Translations under genes and position numbers: made by a program
Assembly: GCF_029094505.1 (NCBI RefSeq)
Contig: NZ_CP119108.1
Location: 248,001 to 312,000 of the forward strand
DNA length: 64,000 nt
Direction: 5' to 3'
DNA from: Microbacterium horticulturae
GTDB taxonomy: Bacteria; Actinomycetota; Actinomycetes; Actinomycetales; Microbacteriaceae
Notes under the pieces: model-generated
Seen by the model: only the letters and a program-made list of their open reading frames with translations
Database searches by the model: none
Told to the model about the DNA's origin: nothing
Part shown: positions 26,814 through 38,003 of the stretch, piece after piece
How positions within the stretch are numbered: the stretch's first letter is position 1
Layout of the letters: each line of letters starts with the position of its first letter

Positions 26814-28271
26814 ATGGCGCAGATCGTCGAGTGGTGGCCGATCGTCGTCCTCGTCTTCGACATCATCATCCGCGTCGCGGCGATCATCATCGTTCCGCGC
26901 AACCGCCGCCCTACTGCGGCGATGGCCTGGCTTCTGGCCATCTATTTCATCCCCGTCGCGGGCGTGTTGCTGTTCCTGCTCATCGGCACGCCGCACCTGC
27001 CGCGCAAGCGGCGGCGCAAGCAGGACGACATCAACGAGTTCATCCGCGACGCCAGCGCTCAGCTCGACCTAGGATCGCTGCGTCCGGGCGCGCCGGAGTG
27101 GTTCACGTCTCTGGTGACGATGAACCACCAGCTGGGTGCCATGCCGCTGGCCGGCGACAACGAAGCGCACCTCATCTCCGACTACCAAGGCAGCATTGAT
27201 GCGATGGCCCAGGCCATCCGCGGGGCGCAGAAGTACGTGCACGTCGAGTTCTACATCCTGCAGACGGACGCCTCGACCGACGGATTCTTCGCGGCGCTCG
27301 AAGACGCGTGTGCCCGCGGCATCCCGGTCCGTGTCCTCTTGGACCACTGGGCCAACTGGCGCAAGCCGTTCTATCGGAAGACGCTGAAGCGGCTGGACGC
27401 CATGGGTGCGCGATGGAAGCTCATGCTGCCGGTGCAGCCGCTGAAGGGAAAGTATCAGCGCCCCGACCTGCGCAACCACCGCAAGCTGCTCGTCGTCGAC
27501 GGCGACGTGGCGTTCATGGGTTCGCAGAACGTCACCGATTCGACGTACAACTTGCGCAAGAACGTCAAGCGCGGATTGCACTGGGTCGATCTGATGGTGA
27601 AACTTCACGGACCCATCGTCGGGTCGGTGAACGCGGTGTTCCTGTCGGACTGGTACAGCGAGACCGACGAGGCGCTGCAGACCGAAGACGAGATGTTCGC
27701 GATCGGCGAGAGCGGTGGCGACCTCGACTGCCAGATCGTGCCGAGCGGGCCGGGATTCCGGTTCGAGAACAACCTGCGGCTGTTCCTCGGGCTGATGTAC
27801 TCGGCACAGCGCAAGCTCATCATCGTGAGCCCCTACTTCGTGCCCGACGAGGCGCTGCTGCTCGCGGTGACCACGGCGTGCCATCGCGGGCTGCAGGTCG
27901 AGCTGTTCGTGTCGGAGATCGGCGACCAGGCGCTCGTCTACCACGCGCAGCGCAGTTACTACGAGGCGCTGTTGCGGGCGGGCGTGCGCATCTGGCTGTA
28001 TAGGGCGCCGTACATCCTGCACTCGAAGTCGATGACGATCGACGACGAGGTCGCGATCATCGGCTCGAGCAACATGGACATGCGCTCGTTCGGTCTGAAC
28101 CTGGAGATCTCGATGCTCGTGCGCGGCGAAGAGTTCGTCGCGGAGATGCGCGAGGTCGAGCAGCAGTACCGCGAGCTGTCGCGCGAGATCACGCTCGAGG
28201 AGTGGCGCAAGCAGCCGCTGCGCTCGACCGTGCTCGACAACATCGCGCGGTTGACCTCGGCGCTGCAGTAG
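26814..28271 (+). CDS. cls: cardiolipin synthase (phospholipase D family)
   Basis: 485 residues. Two N-terminal membrane helices (about 6-24 and 36-57) are followed by two phospholipase D modules with HxK(x4)D motifs: HRKLLVVDGDVAFMGSQN near residue 222 and HSKSMTIDDEVAIIGSSN near 402. It condenses phosphatidylglycerol (or CDP-diacylglycerol) into cardiolipin at the membrane. GGGGAGG lies 5 bp before the ATG. It is monocistronic. Confidence 0.95.
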   Translation: MAQIVEWWPIVVLVFDIIIRVAAIIIVPRNRRPTAAMAWLLAIYFIPVAGVLLFLLIGTPHLPRKRRRKQDDINEFIRDASAQLDLGSLRPGAPEWFTSLVTMNHQLGAMPLAGDNEAHLISDYQGSIDAMAQAIRGAQKYVHVEFYILQTDASTDGFFAALEDACARGIPVRVLLDHWANWRKPFYRKTLKRLDAMGARWKLMLPVQPLKGKYQRPDLRNHRKLLVVDGDVAFMGSQNVTDSTYNLRKNVKRGLHWVDLMVKLHGPIVGSVNAVFLSDWYSETDEALQTEDEMFAIGESGGDLDCQIVPSGPGFRFENNLRLFLGLMYSAQRKLIIVSPYFVPDEALLLAVTTACHRGLQVELFVSEIGDQALVYHAQRSYYEALLRAGVRIWLYRAPYILHSKSMTIDDEVAIIGSSNMDMRSFGLNLEISMLVRGEEFVAEMREVEQQYRELSREITLEEWRKQPLRSTVLDNIARLTSALQ

Positions 28272-28367
28272 GGGTCGCGGCTCGCTTGTCGTTTTGCGGG
28301 GGTGCGCGGGACCGCGGCATCCCGCGGCTTTGCGGGGTGCGCCGGCCCGCGGCATCCACCCCTCTCA

Positions 28368-28425
28368 TTCAGTCGTCACGGATTACCGTCTTCACGTCCC
28401 AGAACGGTCATCTGTGACGACCGAA
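28368..28425. repeat. 58-bp palindromic element (pair 3, left)
   Basis: TTCAGTCGTCACGGATTACC pairs with a right arm AACGGTCATCTGTGACGACCGAA. The core is GTCTTCACGTCCCAG. A 14-bp spacer follows. Confidence 0.9.
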
Positions 28426-28439
28426 CGGCGCGCGGCGAT

Positions 28440-28497
28440 TTCGGTCGTTACAGATGACCATTTCAGCGCTCGAAAGCGGTCATCTGTGACGACTGAA
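28440..28497. repeat. 58-bp palindromic element (pair 3, right)
   Basis: TTCGGTCGTTACAGATGACC and GGTCATCTGTGACGACTGAA pair over 20 bp with a single mismatch plus wobble positions. This is the most perfect hairpin of the set. Confidence 0.9.
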
Positions 28498-28564
28498 GAC
28501 TCGCGTCGCGCGCGCAAAGGGCAACGGGACGATGGATGCCGCGGCACGGCGCGTGCGCGAGCGT

Positions 28565-29568
28565 TCAGCGCGACCGGCGGACGATCGCGTCGCGCACGCG
28601 GGCGACGAGCAGGTCGGGATGCTGAAAGAGCAGCGTGCGCGAGACGCGGATGACGAGCCAGCCGGCAGCCTCCAGGCGCGCATACCGCTCGATGTCGCTC
28701 TCCCACTGCTGATCGGTGTTGTGGTGCGCGCCCTCGTACTCGATGGCGATCTTCCACTGCGGGTAGGCCTGGTCGACGCGTGCGACGAATCGCTCCGCGT
28801 GGTCGAGAACATCATGGTCGAGAACGGGTTCGGGCAGCCCGCCGTCGATGAGGGTCAAGCGGGTCCAGGTCTCGGGGCGTGACGCTGAACCCGTGCGCAC
28901 ACGAGGGAGTGCGTCCCGCAGATGGTGGATGCCGCGGCGGCGGCCGGCGTCCACGGCAGACGTCAGCTGCTTCAGCGTCGCAAGTGGCGGCGCGACTGGT
29001 TCGTTCGGTCGGCTGAACGGTGGTCGATGACCCGCACGAAGTAGTCCGCTGCCGCGACGAGGTCGTAGGGGTGCGGCAGGACCGTCGCGAGCATCGCCCA
29101 CGTCGAGGATGGCGATGTCACCCGCAGCCCTGAGACAGGGTGCGCCACCGTGTGCACGAGCGGACGGCGAAGGGCGTGACCCGTGATGCCGCTGTGGCGT
29201 GGTGCCCGGTGCGGCCAGATCACGCCGACGTCGAGATGAGCATCGGTGCTTGTCAGTAACGGCTTCGGGAGTGGAGCATCCCACAGAACCGCGGCGGTGA
29301 CGCCGGCGAAGAAGGCGTCGTCGGGCATTACGGCGGCGAACTGCATCGCGCGCTGGTGGATGCGTTTCTCCGCCGCGCTGCGTGGATACGCGCGCCGGGC
29401 ATCGGCCTCCTCGTCGACGATGAGCGACGCGCCGATGACGCTGCGCGCGGCGTAGAACGGGCGCTCGAGGTCGCGGCGGCGCAGGCGCGAGGGGCTCACT
29501 CCGGCGCTGCGAGCGGCGACGACATCGAACGCGGCGCCGAGAGTCGGCGGCAGGTCGTCCGATGGCAT
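28565..29568 (-). pseudogene. frameshifted DUF559 / AbiEi-like protein gene
   Basis: Two frames make one protein. From the ATG at 29568 the first frame runs MPSDDLPPTLGAAFDVVAAR to about residue 180 and then ends in out-of-frame RRHLRR. The -1/+1 frame continues with PVAPPLATLKQL, RTGSASRPETWTRLTLIDGG and a DUF559-type nuclease-like end, KIAIEYEGAHHNTDQQWESD to RDAIVRRSR at 28565. The switch lies near 29000-29015. Related actinobacterial proteins have an AbiEi-like N-terminus and a very-short-patch-repair/restriction-endonuclease-like C-terminus. A one-base indel (or sequencing error) is the simplest reading. Confidence 0.8.
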
Positions 29569-29795
29569 GCAGACACTGTGGCATGGATGCCGCGACCGCC
29601 GTTTCGGTTATCCACAGGCTCGTGCTTGTCGCGGTGTCGGGCCCGCGCTTCGTTGCTGTCTGCGAGCGCGCCGGGTCGCGGCATCCACCCCGCTCTCGGT
29701 CGTTTCGGGTGCGGCTTCCACCCGCTCTCGTCGTTTCGGTCGTGGAATGCACCCGCTCTCGGCATCCACCCCTCGCGGCATGCACCCGCTCGCGA

Positions 29796-29853
29796 TTCGG
29801 TCGTCGCGGATTACCGTTTTCGGCGCGTGAAGTCGTCATCTGTGACGACTGAA
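29796..29853. repeat. 58-bp palindromic element (pair 4, left)
   Basis: Identical over all 58 bp to the copy at 29869-29926, so this pair is a recent duplication or has been homogenised. Arms TTCGGTCGTCGCGGATTACC and TCATCTGTGACGACTGAA. Confidence 0.95.
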
Positions 29854-29868
29854 AACTCGATGCATTCG

Positions 29869-29926
29869 TTCGGTCGTCGCGGATTACCGTTTTCGGCGCG
29901 TGAAGTCGTCATCTGTGACGACTGAA
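29869..29926. repeat. 58-bp palindromic element (pair 4, right)
   Basis: Exact copy of 29796-29853, with a 15-bp spacer between them (14 in all other pairs). Confidence 0.95.
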
Positions 29927-30001
29927 CGAGGGTACGGGTTCGGGAGCCGCCGCGTGAGGCTCGCGCAACGCGCGGCCCGCTGAAGCCCGGCCCGCCGAAC
30001 C

Positions 30002-30481
30002 TCAACCGGCAGAGCGCCCGCGCCCGGTCGTGATGACGGGGCCCATGCCGCCCTCTTCGGGCGGCTTGGTCGTCACCGCCGGCCGTGACGCGTCGCCGAA
30101 TGCCGACACGAGGATGTCGCGCACGCTGTCGAAGCGGCGCGCGAACACGAGCAGGTCGTCGAGGCGCATCGGCTCGTCGCCATGCTGCAGCCGCGAGATG
30201 CGGTCGAGCGTGACCTCGGGCGAGGTGGTGTGAAGCGTCGGCAGCAGCGTCGCGAGGTTCGTGCGCAGCATGAGCACTTCCTCACGCATCGCGTTCGCGA
30301 CCCAGTGCTGCAGGTTCGCGGCGATGAACCGTGCGTCTGTGGGGTCGACCCCCGCGGCGGCGCGCATGGGCTTGCCCCAGCGCCCGAACATCTCAGGGCG
30401 ATCGACGAGGTCGCGCGGGCGCGCGTCGTCGCCGGCATCTTCGGTCGCATCGCGCCGCGGATTGAACACGAACTCGGTCAC
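30002..30481 (-). CDS. hypothetical protein
   Basis: 159 residues starting MTEFVFNPRRDATEDAGDDA. The middle is mostly helical and amphipathic (DARFIAANLQHWVANAMREEVLMLRTNLATLLP; RLDDLLVFARRFDSVRDILVSAF). The tail is disordered and Gly/Pro-rich. No membrane segment, signal or catalytic motif is seen. It reads on the same strand as the operon at 30525-32840 but 43 bp after its last stop, so it may be a separate unit. Confidence 0.65.
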   Translation of the reverse strand: MTEFVFNPRRDATEDAGDDARPRDLVDRPEMFGRWGKPMRAAAGVDPTDARFIAANLQHWVANAMREEVLMLRTNLATLLPTLHTTSPEVTLDRISRLQHGDEPMRLDDLLVFARRFDSVRDILVSAFGDASRPAVTTKPPEEGGMGPVITTGRGRSAG

Positions 30482-30524
30482 TCTTCGATGCTAAGTGGCC
30501 CGGGACGGGACGGGATGCCGCGGC

Positions 30525-30755
30525 TCAGTCCGCCCGCACGAGCAACTCGCCGACCTCACAGTCGAGCGCGCGGCAGATCGCCGAGAGCGTCGAGTAGCGG
30601 ATCGCCCGTGCGCGGTCGTTCTTGAGCACCGACAGGTTCACGATCGAGACGCCGACCAGCTCGCTGAGGCGGGTCAGGGTCATGCCGCGTTCGGCGAGCA
30701 GCTCGTCGAGCCGGCAATGGATGCCGGTGAGCTCGTCCTCGTCGGCGGGAGTCAC
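30525..30755 (-). CDS. XRE-family (YozG-type) transcriptional regulator
   Basis: 76 residues, nearly all helix-turn-helix: RLDELLAERGMTLTRLSELVGVSIVNLSVLKNDRARAIRYSTLSAICRALDCEVGELL. YozG-type regulators are typically paired with DUF2975 membrane proteins. It is last in a four-gene overlapping operon (its start overlaps the stop of the gene at 30752). It probably binds the TTATCG inverted repeats before the operon. Confidence 0.85.
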   Translation of the reverse strand: MTPADEDELTGIHCRLDELLAERGMTLTRLSELVGVSIVNLSVLKNDRARAIRYSTLSAICRALDCEVGELLVRAD

Positions 30756-31492
30756 ACGAGCCCCTCCGTGTCACGCTGCAGGGTGGCACCATACTGGAAC
30801 GCCGCGGCCACGAGGGCCAACCCGAGCGCCCAGAAGACGGGCGAACTGTCGAGGCTCAGCGCGCTCCCGATGCTTTCGCAGAGGCCCTCCGAGGTGCATC
30901 CGCTGGTGGTGCCGTCTGGACCGAGGAAGTCGATCAGACGACTCTGCACGATCGCGTCGAACACCTGGGTGCCTATGCCGCCGATGAGCACCGCGATCGC
31001 GCTGATGCCGATCGCGATCGGGAGGCGTCGCCCGAAAGGTCGCCGGCGCAGCACGCGGAGTGCCAGCCAGACGATCGTGATCGCTACGGCGAGGGCGGCC
31101 ACCCAGGGCAGCGCGTCCTGAAGCCAGAGGGCCCAGCGGGTTGCGGCATCCACCCCCTTCACCTGGAGCCAGAGCGTGGAGTAGCCGCCGTCGACGATCG
31201 CGGGCGTGTCGCGCACGAAGTCGGGCGCCTCCGTGCTGCTCAGAGCAACGTCGGTGAAGAACCGCGTCGGCGAGGTGAACGCCTGGATGCCGACGCTGAC
31301 GATCGCCGTCGCGCTGTATGCGGCGAGCAGCAGCGAGGCCGCGCCGGCTGCTGCGGCGACCACGGCTGTTGCACGCCGTGCGGCACGGCTGGTGCGATTC
31401 CCGGCGAAGACGGCGAGGGCGACGATGACGATGACGACCAGCGACGGGGCGCCGAGCCAGGTTGCGAGGAACGCCCAGTCGACGTAGCCCAT
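30752..31492 (-). CDS. DUF2975-like membrane protein, paralogue 3
   Basis: 246 residues from the ATG overlapping the upstream stop. Membrane segments at about 7-28, 40-66, 125-150, 160-185 and 220-240. The C-terminus LQRDTEGLV is shared with the two preceding genes, as is the layout of a large extracytoplasmic loop after helix 2. Role unknown. Probably a membrane partner of the XRE regulator. Confidence 0.75.
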   Translation of the reverse strand: MGYVDWAFLATWLGAPSLVVIVIVALAVFAGNRTSRAARRATAVVAAAAGAASLLLAAYSATAIVSVGIQAFTSPTRFFTDVALSSTEAPDFVRDTPAIVDGGYSTLWLQVKGVDAATRWALWLQDALPWVAALAVAITIVWLALRVLRRRPFGRRLPIAIGISAIAVLIGGIGTQVFDAIVQSRLIDFLGPDGTTSGCTSEGLCESIGSALSLDSSPVFWALGLALVAAAFQYGATLQRDTEGLV

Positions 31493-32100
31493 CACACCAG
31501 CCCCTCGGTGTCGCGCTGAAGCGCGAGCCCGCGGCGGTACGCGATGCCGATCAGCCCGCACGCACAGCCGACGGCCCACATCGGGGCGTATCCCCAGAAG
31601 CCGACCGAGGGGGCGACATCCGCATCTTGAAGGCCGAGGGCAGCAAGCACGCCATTGCCGCCGAGGGTGTCGCCGACGAGCATGAGCACGCCGCCGGCGA
31701 CGAGTGCGCCGCCGATGACATCCCAGGCGCGCGCGGTGCGGCGAGTGAAGAGCGTGCCGCGCATTGCGCTGCGCGCCAGGAACATGACGCATCCGATAAC
31801 GACGAGCGCCGTCAGGATCGAAGCGACCAGCGACACGATGATCATGACGATCGACACAGCATTGACGTGCTCGGCGAAGACCGTGCCTTCGCCGACGATC
31901 GCGGAGACGTCGCCCGTCGCCGAACCGACCGTCGCGTTGACCGGCATCTCGTCGATCTGGATGTGCCAGGCGATGCCCAGCGGCGCGCGGAACGTGGAGT
32001 AGGCGCGATCGGCTCCCCACCACACGGTGGCGACCGCGGCGATGACGCCGATCGCCAGAACGGTGGCCGAATCGCTTCTCTCGCGCGTGGTCGTGGTCAT
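31492..32100 (-). CDS. DUF2975-like membrane protein, paralogue 2
   Basis: 202 residues from the ATG at 32100, overlapping the previous gene by ATGA. Four membrane segments (about 12-30, 85-108, 125-145 and 165-190). It ends LALQRDTEGLV. It is shorter than its two siblings, mainly in the extracytoplasmic loop. Confidence 0.75.
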   Translation of the reverse strand: MTTTTRERSDSATVLAIGVIAAVATVWWGADRAYSTFRAPLGIAWHIQIDEMPVNATVGSATGDVSAIVGEGTVFAEHVNAVSIVMIIVSLVASILTALVVIGCVMFLARSAMRGTLFTRRTARAWDVIGGALVAGGVLMLVGDTLGGNGVLAALGLQDADVAPSVGFWGYAPMWAVGCACGLIGIAYRRGLALQRDTEGLV

Positions 32101-32840
32101 CACACGAGCCTCTCCGTGTCGCGCTGCAGCACAGCGCCGTACTTGAGCACCGCGGCCAGCGCGGCGAAGCCGAGCCCGGCGCCGATCGGCCAGAACGGGA
32201 TCATCACTGACATCGTCGGCTGCGGCAGAAGCGCGTCGATATCTTGTTGCGGATCGGTCCACGATGCCGCGGTCATCGACAGCAGTTCGTGCGAGACGAT
32301 GCTGCCGCCGATCTGGCTGAGCACGTCGGCCGTGACTCCGCCGACGAGCACCATGACCGCGGTGACAAGCGCGGCGCGCACGACCATGCGCGCGAACGGC
32401 ACGCCGCGCAGCAGCTGGAAGCACGTGATGGCAATGAGCGCAGCCACCGCGGCGGGCACGAGGTAGCCGATGCCCTGCCCGAGCGCCCAGAACACGCGCG
32501 CGGCGGTGCTCGCCCCGGTGACCCAGACGTCGGCCGAGGTGAAGCCGCCGCTCTCCAGGTGCGCCGACGTCGTGACAGTGACGCCGTCGGGCAGCGGCGG
32601 CCAATACTCGTTCACCGGGATCGTGAAGTGCACCGAGTCCGAGGCCAGCACCGTGATGACCGTGCCGATGGCCAACAGCAGCGAGACCGCTGCGACGATC
32701 GCTGCGCCCGACAGGGTGATGCCGACAGTGGTGTCGATGCCGCGCCGCCGCCAGCCGCGCAGCGCCAGCGCGACGACCAGCACGATGATCGCCACGACGG
32801 CGAGCAGCACCAGCAGGTGCACCCACGAGAATGAGCCCAC
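32100..32840 (-). CDS. DUF2975-like membrane protein, paralogue 1
   Basis: 246 residues from a GTG at 32840 with AGGAG just upstream. Membrane segments at about 6-28, 40-65, 115-140, 150-175 and 210-235, with the tail VLQRDTERLV. First gene of the operon. The shared C-terminal nonapeptide and equal topology show that the three genes arose by tandem duplication although the rest has diverged widely. Confidence 0.75.
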   Translation of the reverse strand: MGSFSWVHLLVLLAVVAIIVLVVALALRGWRRRGIDTTVGITLSGAAIVAAVSLLLAIGTVITVLASDSVHFTIPVNEYWPPLPDGVTVTTSAHLESGGFTSADVWVTGASTAARVFWALGQGIGYLVPAAVAALIAITCFQLLRGVPFARMVVRAALVTAVMVLVGGVTADVLSQIGGSIVSHELLSMTAASWTDPQQDIDALLPQPTMSVMIPFWPIGAGLGFAALAAVLKYGAVLQRDTERLV

Positions 32841-32849
32841 GACGTCTCC

Positions 32850-32882
32850 TTATCGATAGTCGTTGTTATCGAAGAACGATAA
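32850..32882 (-). promoter_or_regulatory. operator with TATCGATA and TTATCG-N5-CGATAA
   Basis: Just upstream of the first DUF2975-like gene: TATCGATA (32851-32858) and a perfect inverted repeat TTATCG/CGATAA (32866-32871/32877-32882). The AT content stands out from the surroundings. The likely ligand is the XRE protein encoded at the end of the operon (autoregulation). Confidence 0.6.
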
Positions 32883-32972
32883 GGGCGGTGGATGCTGCGC
32901 GTCAAGGGGTCTGCGCGGCTCGCGGCTTCCCGTGCCGTCGTTTCTGCGCGGCTCGCGGCATCCACTGTGTAC

Positions 32973-33030
32973 TTCAGTCGTCGCGGATTACCGATTTCCC
33001 GGCACAGAACGGTCATCTGCGACGACCGAA
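32973..33030. repeat. 58-bp palindromic element (pair 5, left)
   Basis: TTCAGTCGTCGCGGATTACC pairs with AACGGTCATCTGCGACGACCGAA. The core is GATTTCCCGGCACAG. Confidence 0.9.
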
Positions 33031-33044
33031 GTCTGAGTCGCAAT

Positions 33045-33102
33045 TTCAGTCGTCGCAGATTACGGCTGTGGCGCGCAGAAATAGTCATCCGTGACGACTG
33101 AA
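33045..33102. repeat. 58-bp palindromic element (pair 5, right)
   Basis: TTCAGTCGTCGCAGATTACG and a right arm ATAGTCATCCGTGACGACTGAA. The 14-bp spacer 33031-33044 separates it from its partner. The rest of the gap up to clpC holds one GGATGCCGC word and the clpC leader with GGAGGAG. Confidence 0.9.
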
Positions 33103-33268
33103 CGAAACGCGGGCGGAGGAGCGGAGCGGGAGGCGGGATGCCGCGGCCCAGCGTGCTCGCCGCACACCGTCACACCGCTATGCCCCCAGCGAACAGCGCG
33201 ACGTGGCCCGCGAGCTCTCGTTACGCTCGAAGCAAGGCGCCAGAAGTGTGCGTCCGGAGGAGTCAGAG

Positions 33269-35791
<2,523 letters not shown>

Positions 35792-35807
35792 GTCAGCCGC
35801 CGGATCG

Positions 35808-35840
35808 AGCGGCCCCGTTTCTCGGAACGGGGCCGCTTTC
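35808..35840 (+). terminator. rho-independent terminator of clpC
   Basis: AGCGGCCCCGTT (35808-35819) pairs perfectly with AACGGGGCCGCT (35826-35837) around a six-base loop and is followed by TTTC. Confidence 0.9.
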
Positions 35841-36012
35841 GATTGACTGGTGATCGCTGCGGGGCTGCGTGCGTGCGCGGCGACGCTGTGCGCGCGTGTC
35901 TGCGGGGTGCTGTGCCGTGCGTGCACGCATGCCTCCCATCGGCGCACCGCAGGGCTCCGGGCACCCGTGAGCGCTTAGGCTTGACGGGCAGGCGTGTATT
36001 CGAAGGAGACCC

Positions 36013-37389
36013 ATGGCCATCGCGACGATCAACCCCACCACCGGACAGGTCGAGAAGACTTTCGAGGCGCACGATGACGCAGAGGTCGATCGGCGCATCG
36101 CCGAGGCGCAGGCCGCGTTCGAGGCGCTGAAGGACACGACCTTCGCGCAGCGCGCGGAGTGGATGAACAAGGCAGCGCAACTGCTCGAAGACGACGCCGA
36201 CGAGCTCGGTCGTCTCATCACGATCGAGATGGGCAGGCCCATCGCCGCCGCCCGCGCCGAGGTGCTCAAGTGCGCGAAGGGCTTGCGCTTCTACGCCGAG
36301 AACGCCGAGGAGTTCCTCGCCCCCGAGCAGCTTGCCGACCCCGCCAAGGTCAACGCGTCGGCTGCGGGTACGCGGTACGCCCCGATCGGCATCGTGCTGG
36401 CCGTGATGCCGTGGAACTACCCTCTGTGGCAGGTGCTGCGCTTCGCCGGTCCCGCGCTCATGGCCGGCAACGTCGGGCTGCTCAAGCACGCGTCGAACGT
36501 GCCGCAGGCCGCTCTTTACCTCGATACCCTGTTCGATCGCGCCGGGTTCCCGTCCGGTGCGTTCCGGACGCTGCTGATTCCGGCATCCCGCGTCGAATCC
36601 GTGCTGCGGGACCCGCGCATCAAGGCGACCACCCTGACCGGTTCGGAGCCCGCCGGCCGTTCCCTCGCTTCGATCGCCGGCTCCGAGGTCAAGCACGTCG
36701 TGCTCGAGCTCGGCGGCTCCGACCCGTTCGTCGTCATGCCCTCCGCAGATCTCGAGAAGGCCACGACCGTGGGCGTCACCGCCCGCAACCAGAACAACGG
36801 CCAGTCGTGCATCGCCGCCAAGCGGTTCATCGTCCACGCCGACGTCTACGACGAGTTCGTGCGCCTGTTCACCGAGAAGGTCGCGGCCCTGACCGTCGGT
36901 GACCCTCTCGACGAGTCGACCGATGTCGGCCCGGTCGCGACCGAATCGGGCCGCGACGAGCTCGAGTCGCAGGTGGCGGATGCCGTGGCCAAGGGGGCGA
37001 CCGTGCGCACCGGTGGCACCGTGCCCGACCGTGACGGCTGGTTCTTCGAGCCGACCGTGCTCGAGGGCATCACGCCCGAGATGCGGCTGTACCTCGAGGA
37101 GGCCTTCGGGCCCGTGGCATCCATCTACCGTGTGGCCAGCCGCGAGGAGGCCGCCGCCGTCGCCAACGGCACGACCTTCGGCCTGAGTTCGGCGGTGTGG
37201 ACCACCGATGCGGACGAACAGGAGTGGTTCATCAACCGGCTCGACGCCGGCGCCGTGTTCGTCAACGGCATGACAGCGTCGTTTCCTGAGTTGCCCTTCG
37301 GCGGCGTCAAGGACTCCGGCGTGGGTCGCGAACTGGCCGCCGCGGGCATCCGCGAGTTCTGCAACCTCAAGACGGTCTGGAAGGGCTGA
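36013..37389 (+). CDS. gabD: NAD(P)-dependent succinate-semialdehyde dehydrogenase-like aldehyde dehydrogenase
   Basis: 458 residues. The aldehyde dehydrogenase fold shows the general-base motif VLELGGSDPF near residue 232 and the catalytic cysteine in NNGQSCIAAKRF near 266. MPWNYPLWQV and ELPFGGVKDSGVGRE are typical of the succinate-semialdehyde subgroup. It oxidises succinate semialdehyde to succinate in GABA breakdown. No GABA aminotransferase adjoins it, so the substrate is assigned by family only. GAAGGAG precedes the ATG. Confidence 0.88.
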   Translation: MAIATINPTTGQVEKTFEAHDDAEVDRRIAEAQAAFEALKDTTFAQRAEWMNKAAQLLEDDADELGRLITIEMGRPIAAARAEVLKCAKGLRFYAENAEEFLAPEQLADPAKVNASAAGTRYAPIGIVLAVMPWNYPLWQVLRFAGPALMAGNVGLLKHASNVPQAALYLDTLFDRAGFPSGAFRTLLIPASRVESVLRDPRIKATTLTGSEPAGRSLASIAGSEVKHVVLELGGSDPFVVMPSADLEKATTVGVTARNQNNGQSCIAAKRFIVHADVYDEFVRLFTEKVAALTVGDPLDESTDVGPVATESGRDELESQVADAVAKGATVRTGGTVPDRDGWFFEPTVLEGITPEMRLYLEEAFGPVASIYRVASREEAAAVANGTTFGLSSAVWTTDADEQEWFINRLDAGAVFVNGMTASFPELPFGGVKDSGVGRELAAAGIREFCNLKTVWKG

Positions 37390-37440
37390 CGCGCGCGCAA
37401 TACCGCGGCGACGCGCCACCGGCGACGTAGGCTCTTCACC

Positions 37441-37941
37441 GTGAGCGACATCGTCATCCGGCCGGCCCGCACCTCCGACGTGCCGGGAATGTTCGGGCTG
37501 CTCGAACCGCTCGTGGCCCGGCGCATTCTGCTGGGCAAAGAGATGGTCTCGCTGTACGAGGCCGTGCAAGAGTTCGTCGTGGCCGAGTCGGCGGGCGAGG
37601 TGCTGGGATGCGGCGCCCTGCACGTCATCTGGAAGGACATCGGCGAGGTCCGCACGCTGCTCGTGCGCGAGGACCGGCTGCATGAAGGCATCGGCGGGCG
37701 CATCGTCGAGGTGCTCGAGGCGCGCGCCATCGAGCTCGGGCTCGAGCGCCTGTTCTGCCTCACCTTCGAGGTCTCGTTCTTCACCCGGCACGGATTCGCG
37801 CCGATCGGCGAGCACGTCGTCGACCCGGACGTGTACGCGCAGCTGCTGCGCAGCCCCGACGCCGGTGTCGCGGAGTTCCTCGATCTCGCGCATGTGAAGC
37901 CGAACACGCTCGGCAACACCCGCATGCTCAAGCACCTGTGA
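37441..37941 (+). CDS. amino-acid N-acetyltransferase (N-acetylglutamate synthase type)
   Basis: 166 residues from a GTG. It has the GNAT fold with the acetyl-CoA loop VREDRLHEGIGGRIVEVLE, an early KEMVSLYEAVQEFVV helix and FEVSFFTRHGFAPIGEHVV, as in stand-alone ArgA-like enzymes of Actinobacteria that make N-acetylglutamate for arginine synthesis. No arg genes are nearby. It starts 51 bp after gabD. Confidence 0.85.
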   Translation: MSDIVIRPARTSDVPGMFGLLEPLVARRILLGKEMVSLYEAVQEFVVAESAGEVLGCGALHVIWKDIGEVRTLLVREDRLHEGIGGRIVEVLEARAIELGLERLFCLTFEVSFFTRHGFAPIGEHVVDPDVYAQLLRSPDAGVAEFLDLAHVKPNTLGNTRMLKHL

Positions 37942-38003
37942 ATCCGGTGCATCGGCGGGCGCGTCGCCGGTAGCGGGGCCGCACGGCCGCTTAGCCTGGC
38001 GGG

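Larger units (their letters stand above)
29569..30001. other. intergenic region with repeated GCGGCATCC words and palindrome pair 4
   Basis: Positions 29675-29790 contain diverged repeats of a unit like GCGGCATCCACCCGCTCTCG interspersed with GTCGTTTCGG. The identical 58-bp pair then lies at 29796-29926. No coding frame is convincing. Confidence 0.7.

Noticed and set aside
24572..33102. CRISPR-like repeat-spacer pattern from the paired 58-bp elements
   Set aside because: Only two repeats per locus, spacers of 14-15 bp are too short, the repeats themselves are palindromes with varying loops, and no cas genes are present.
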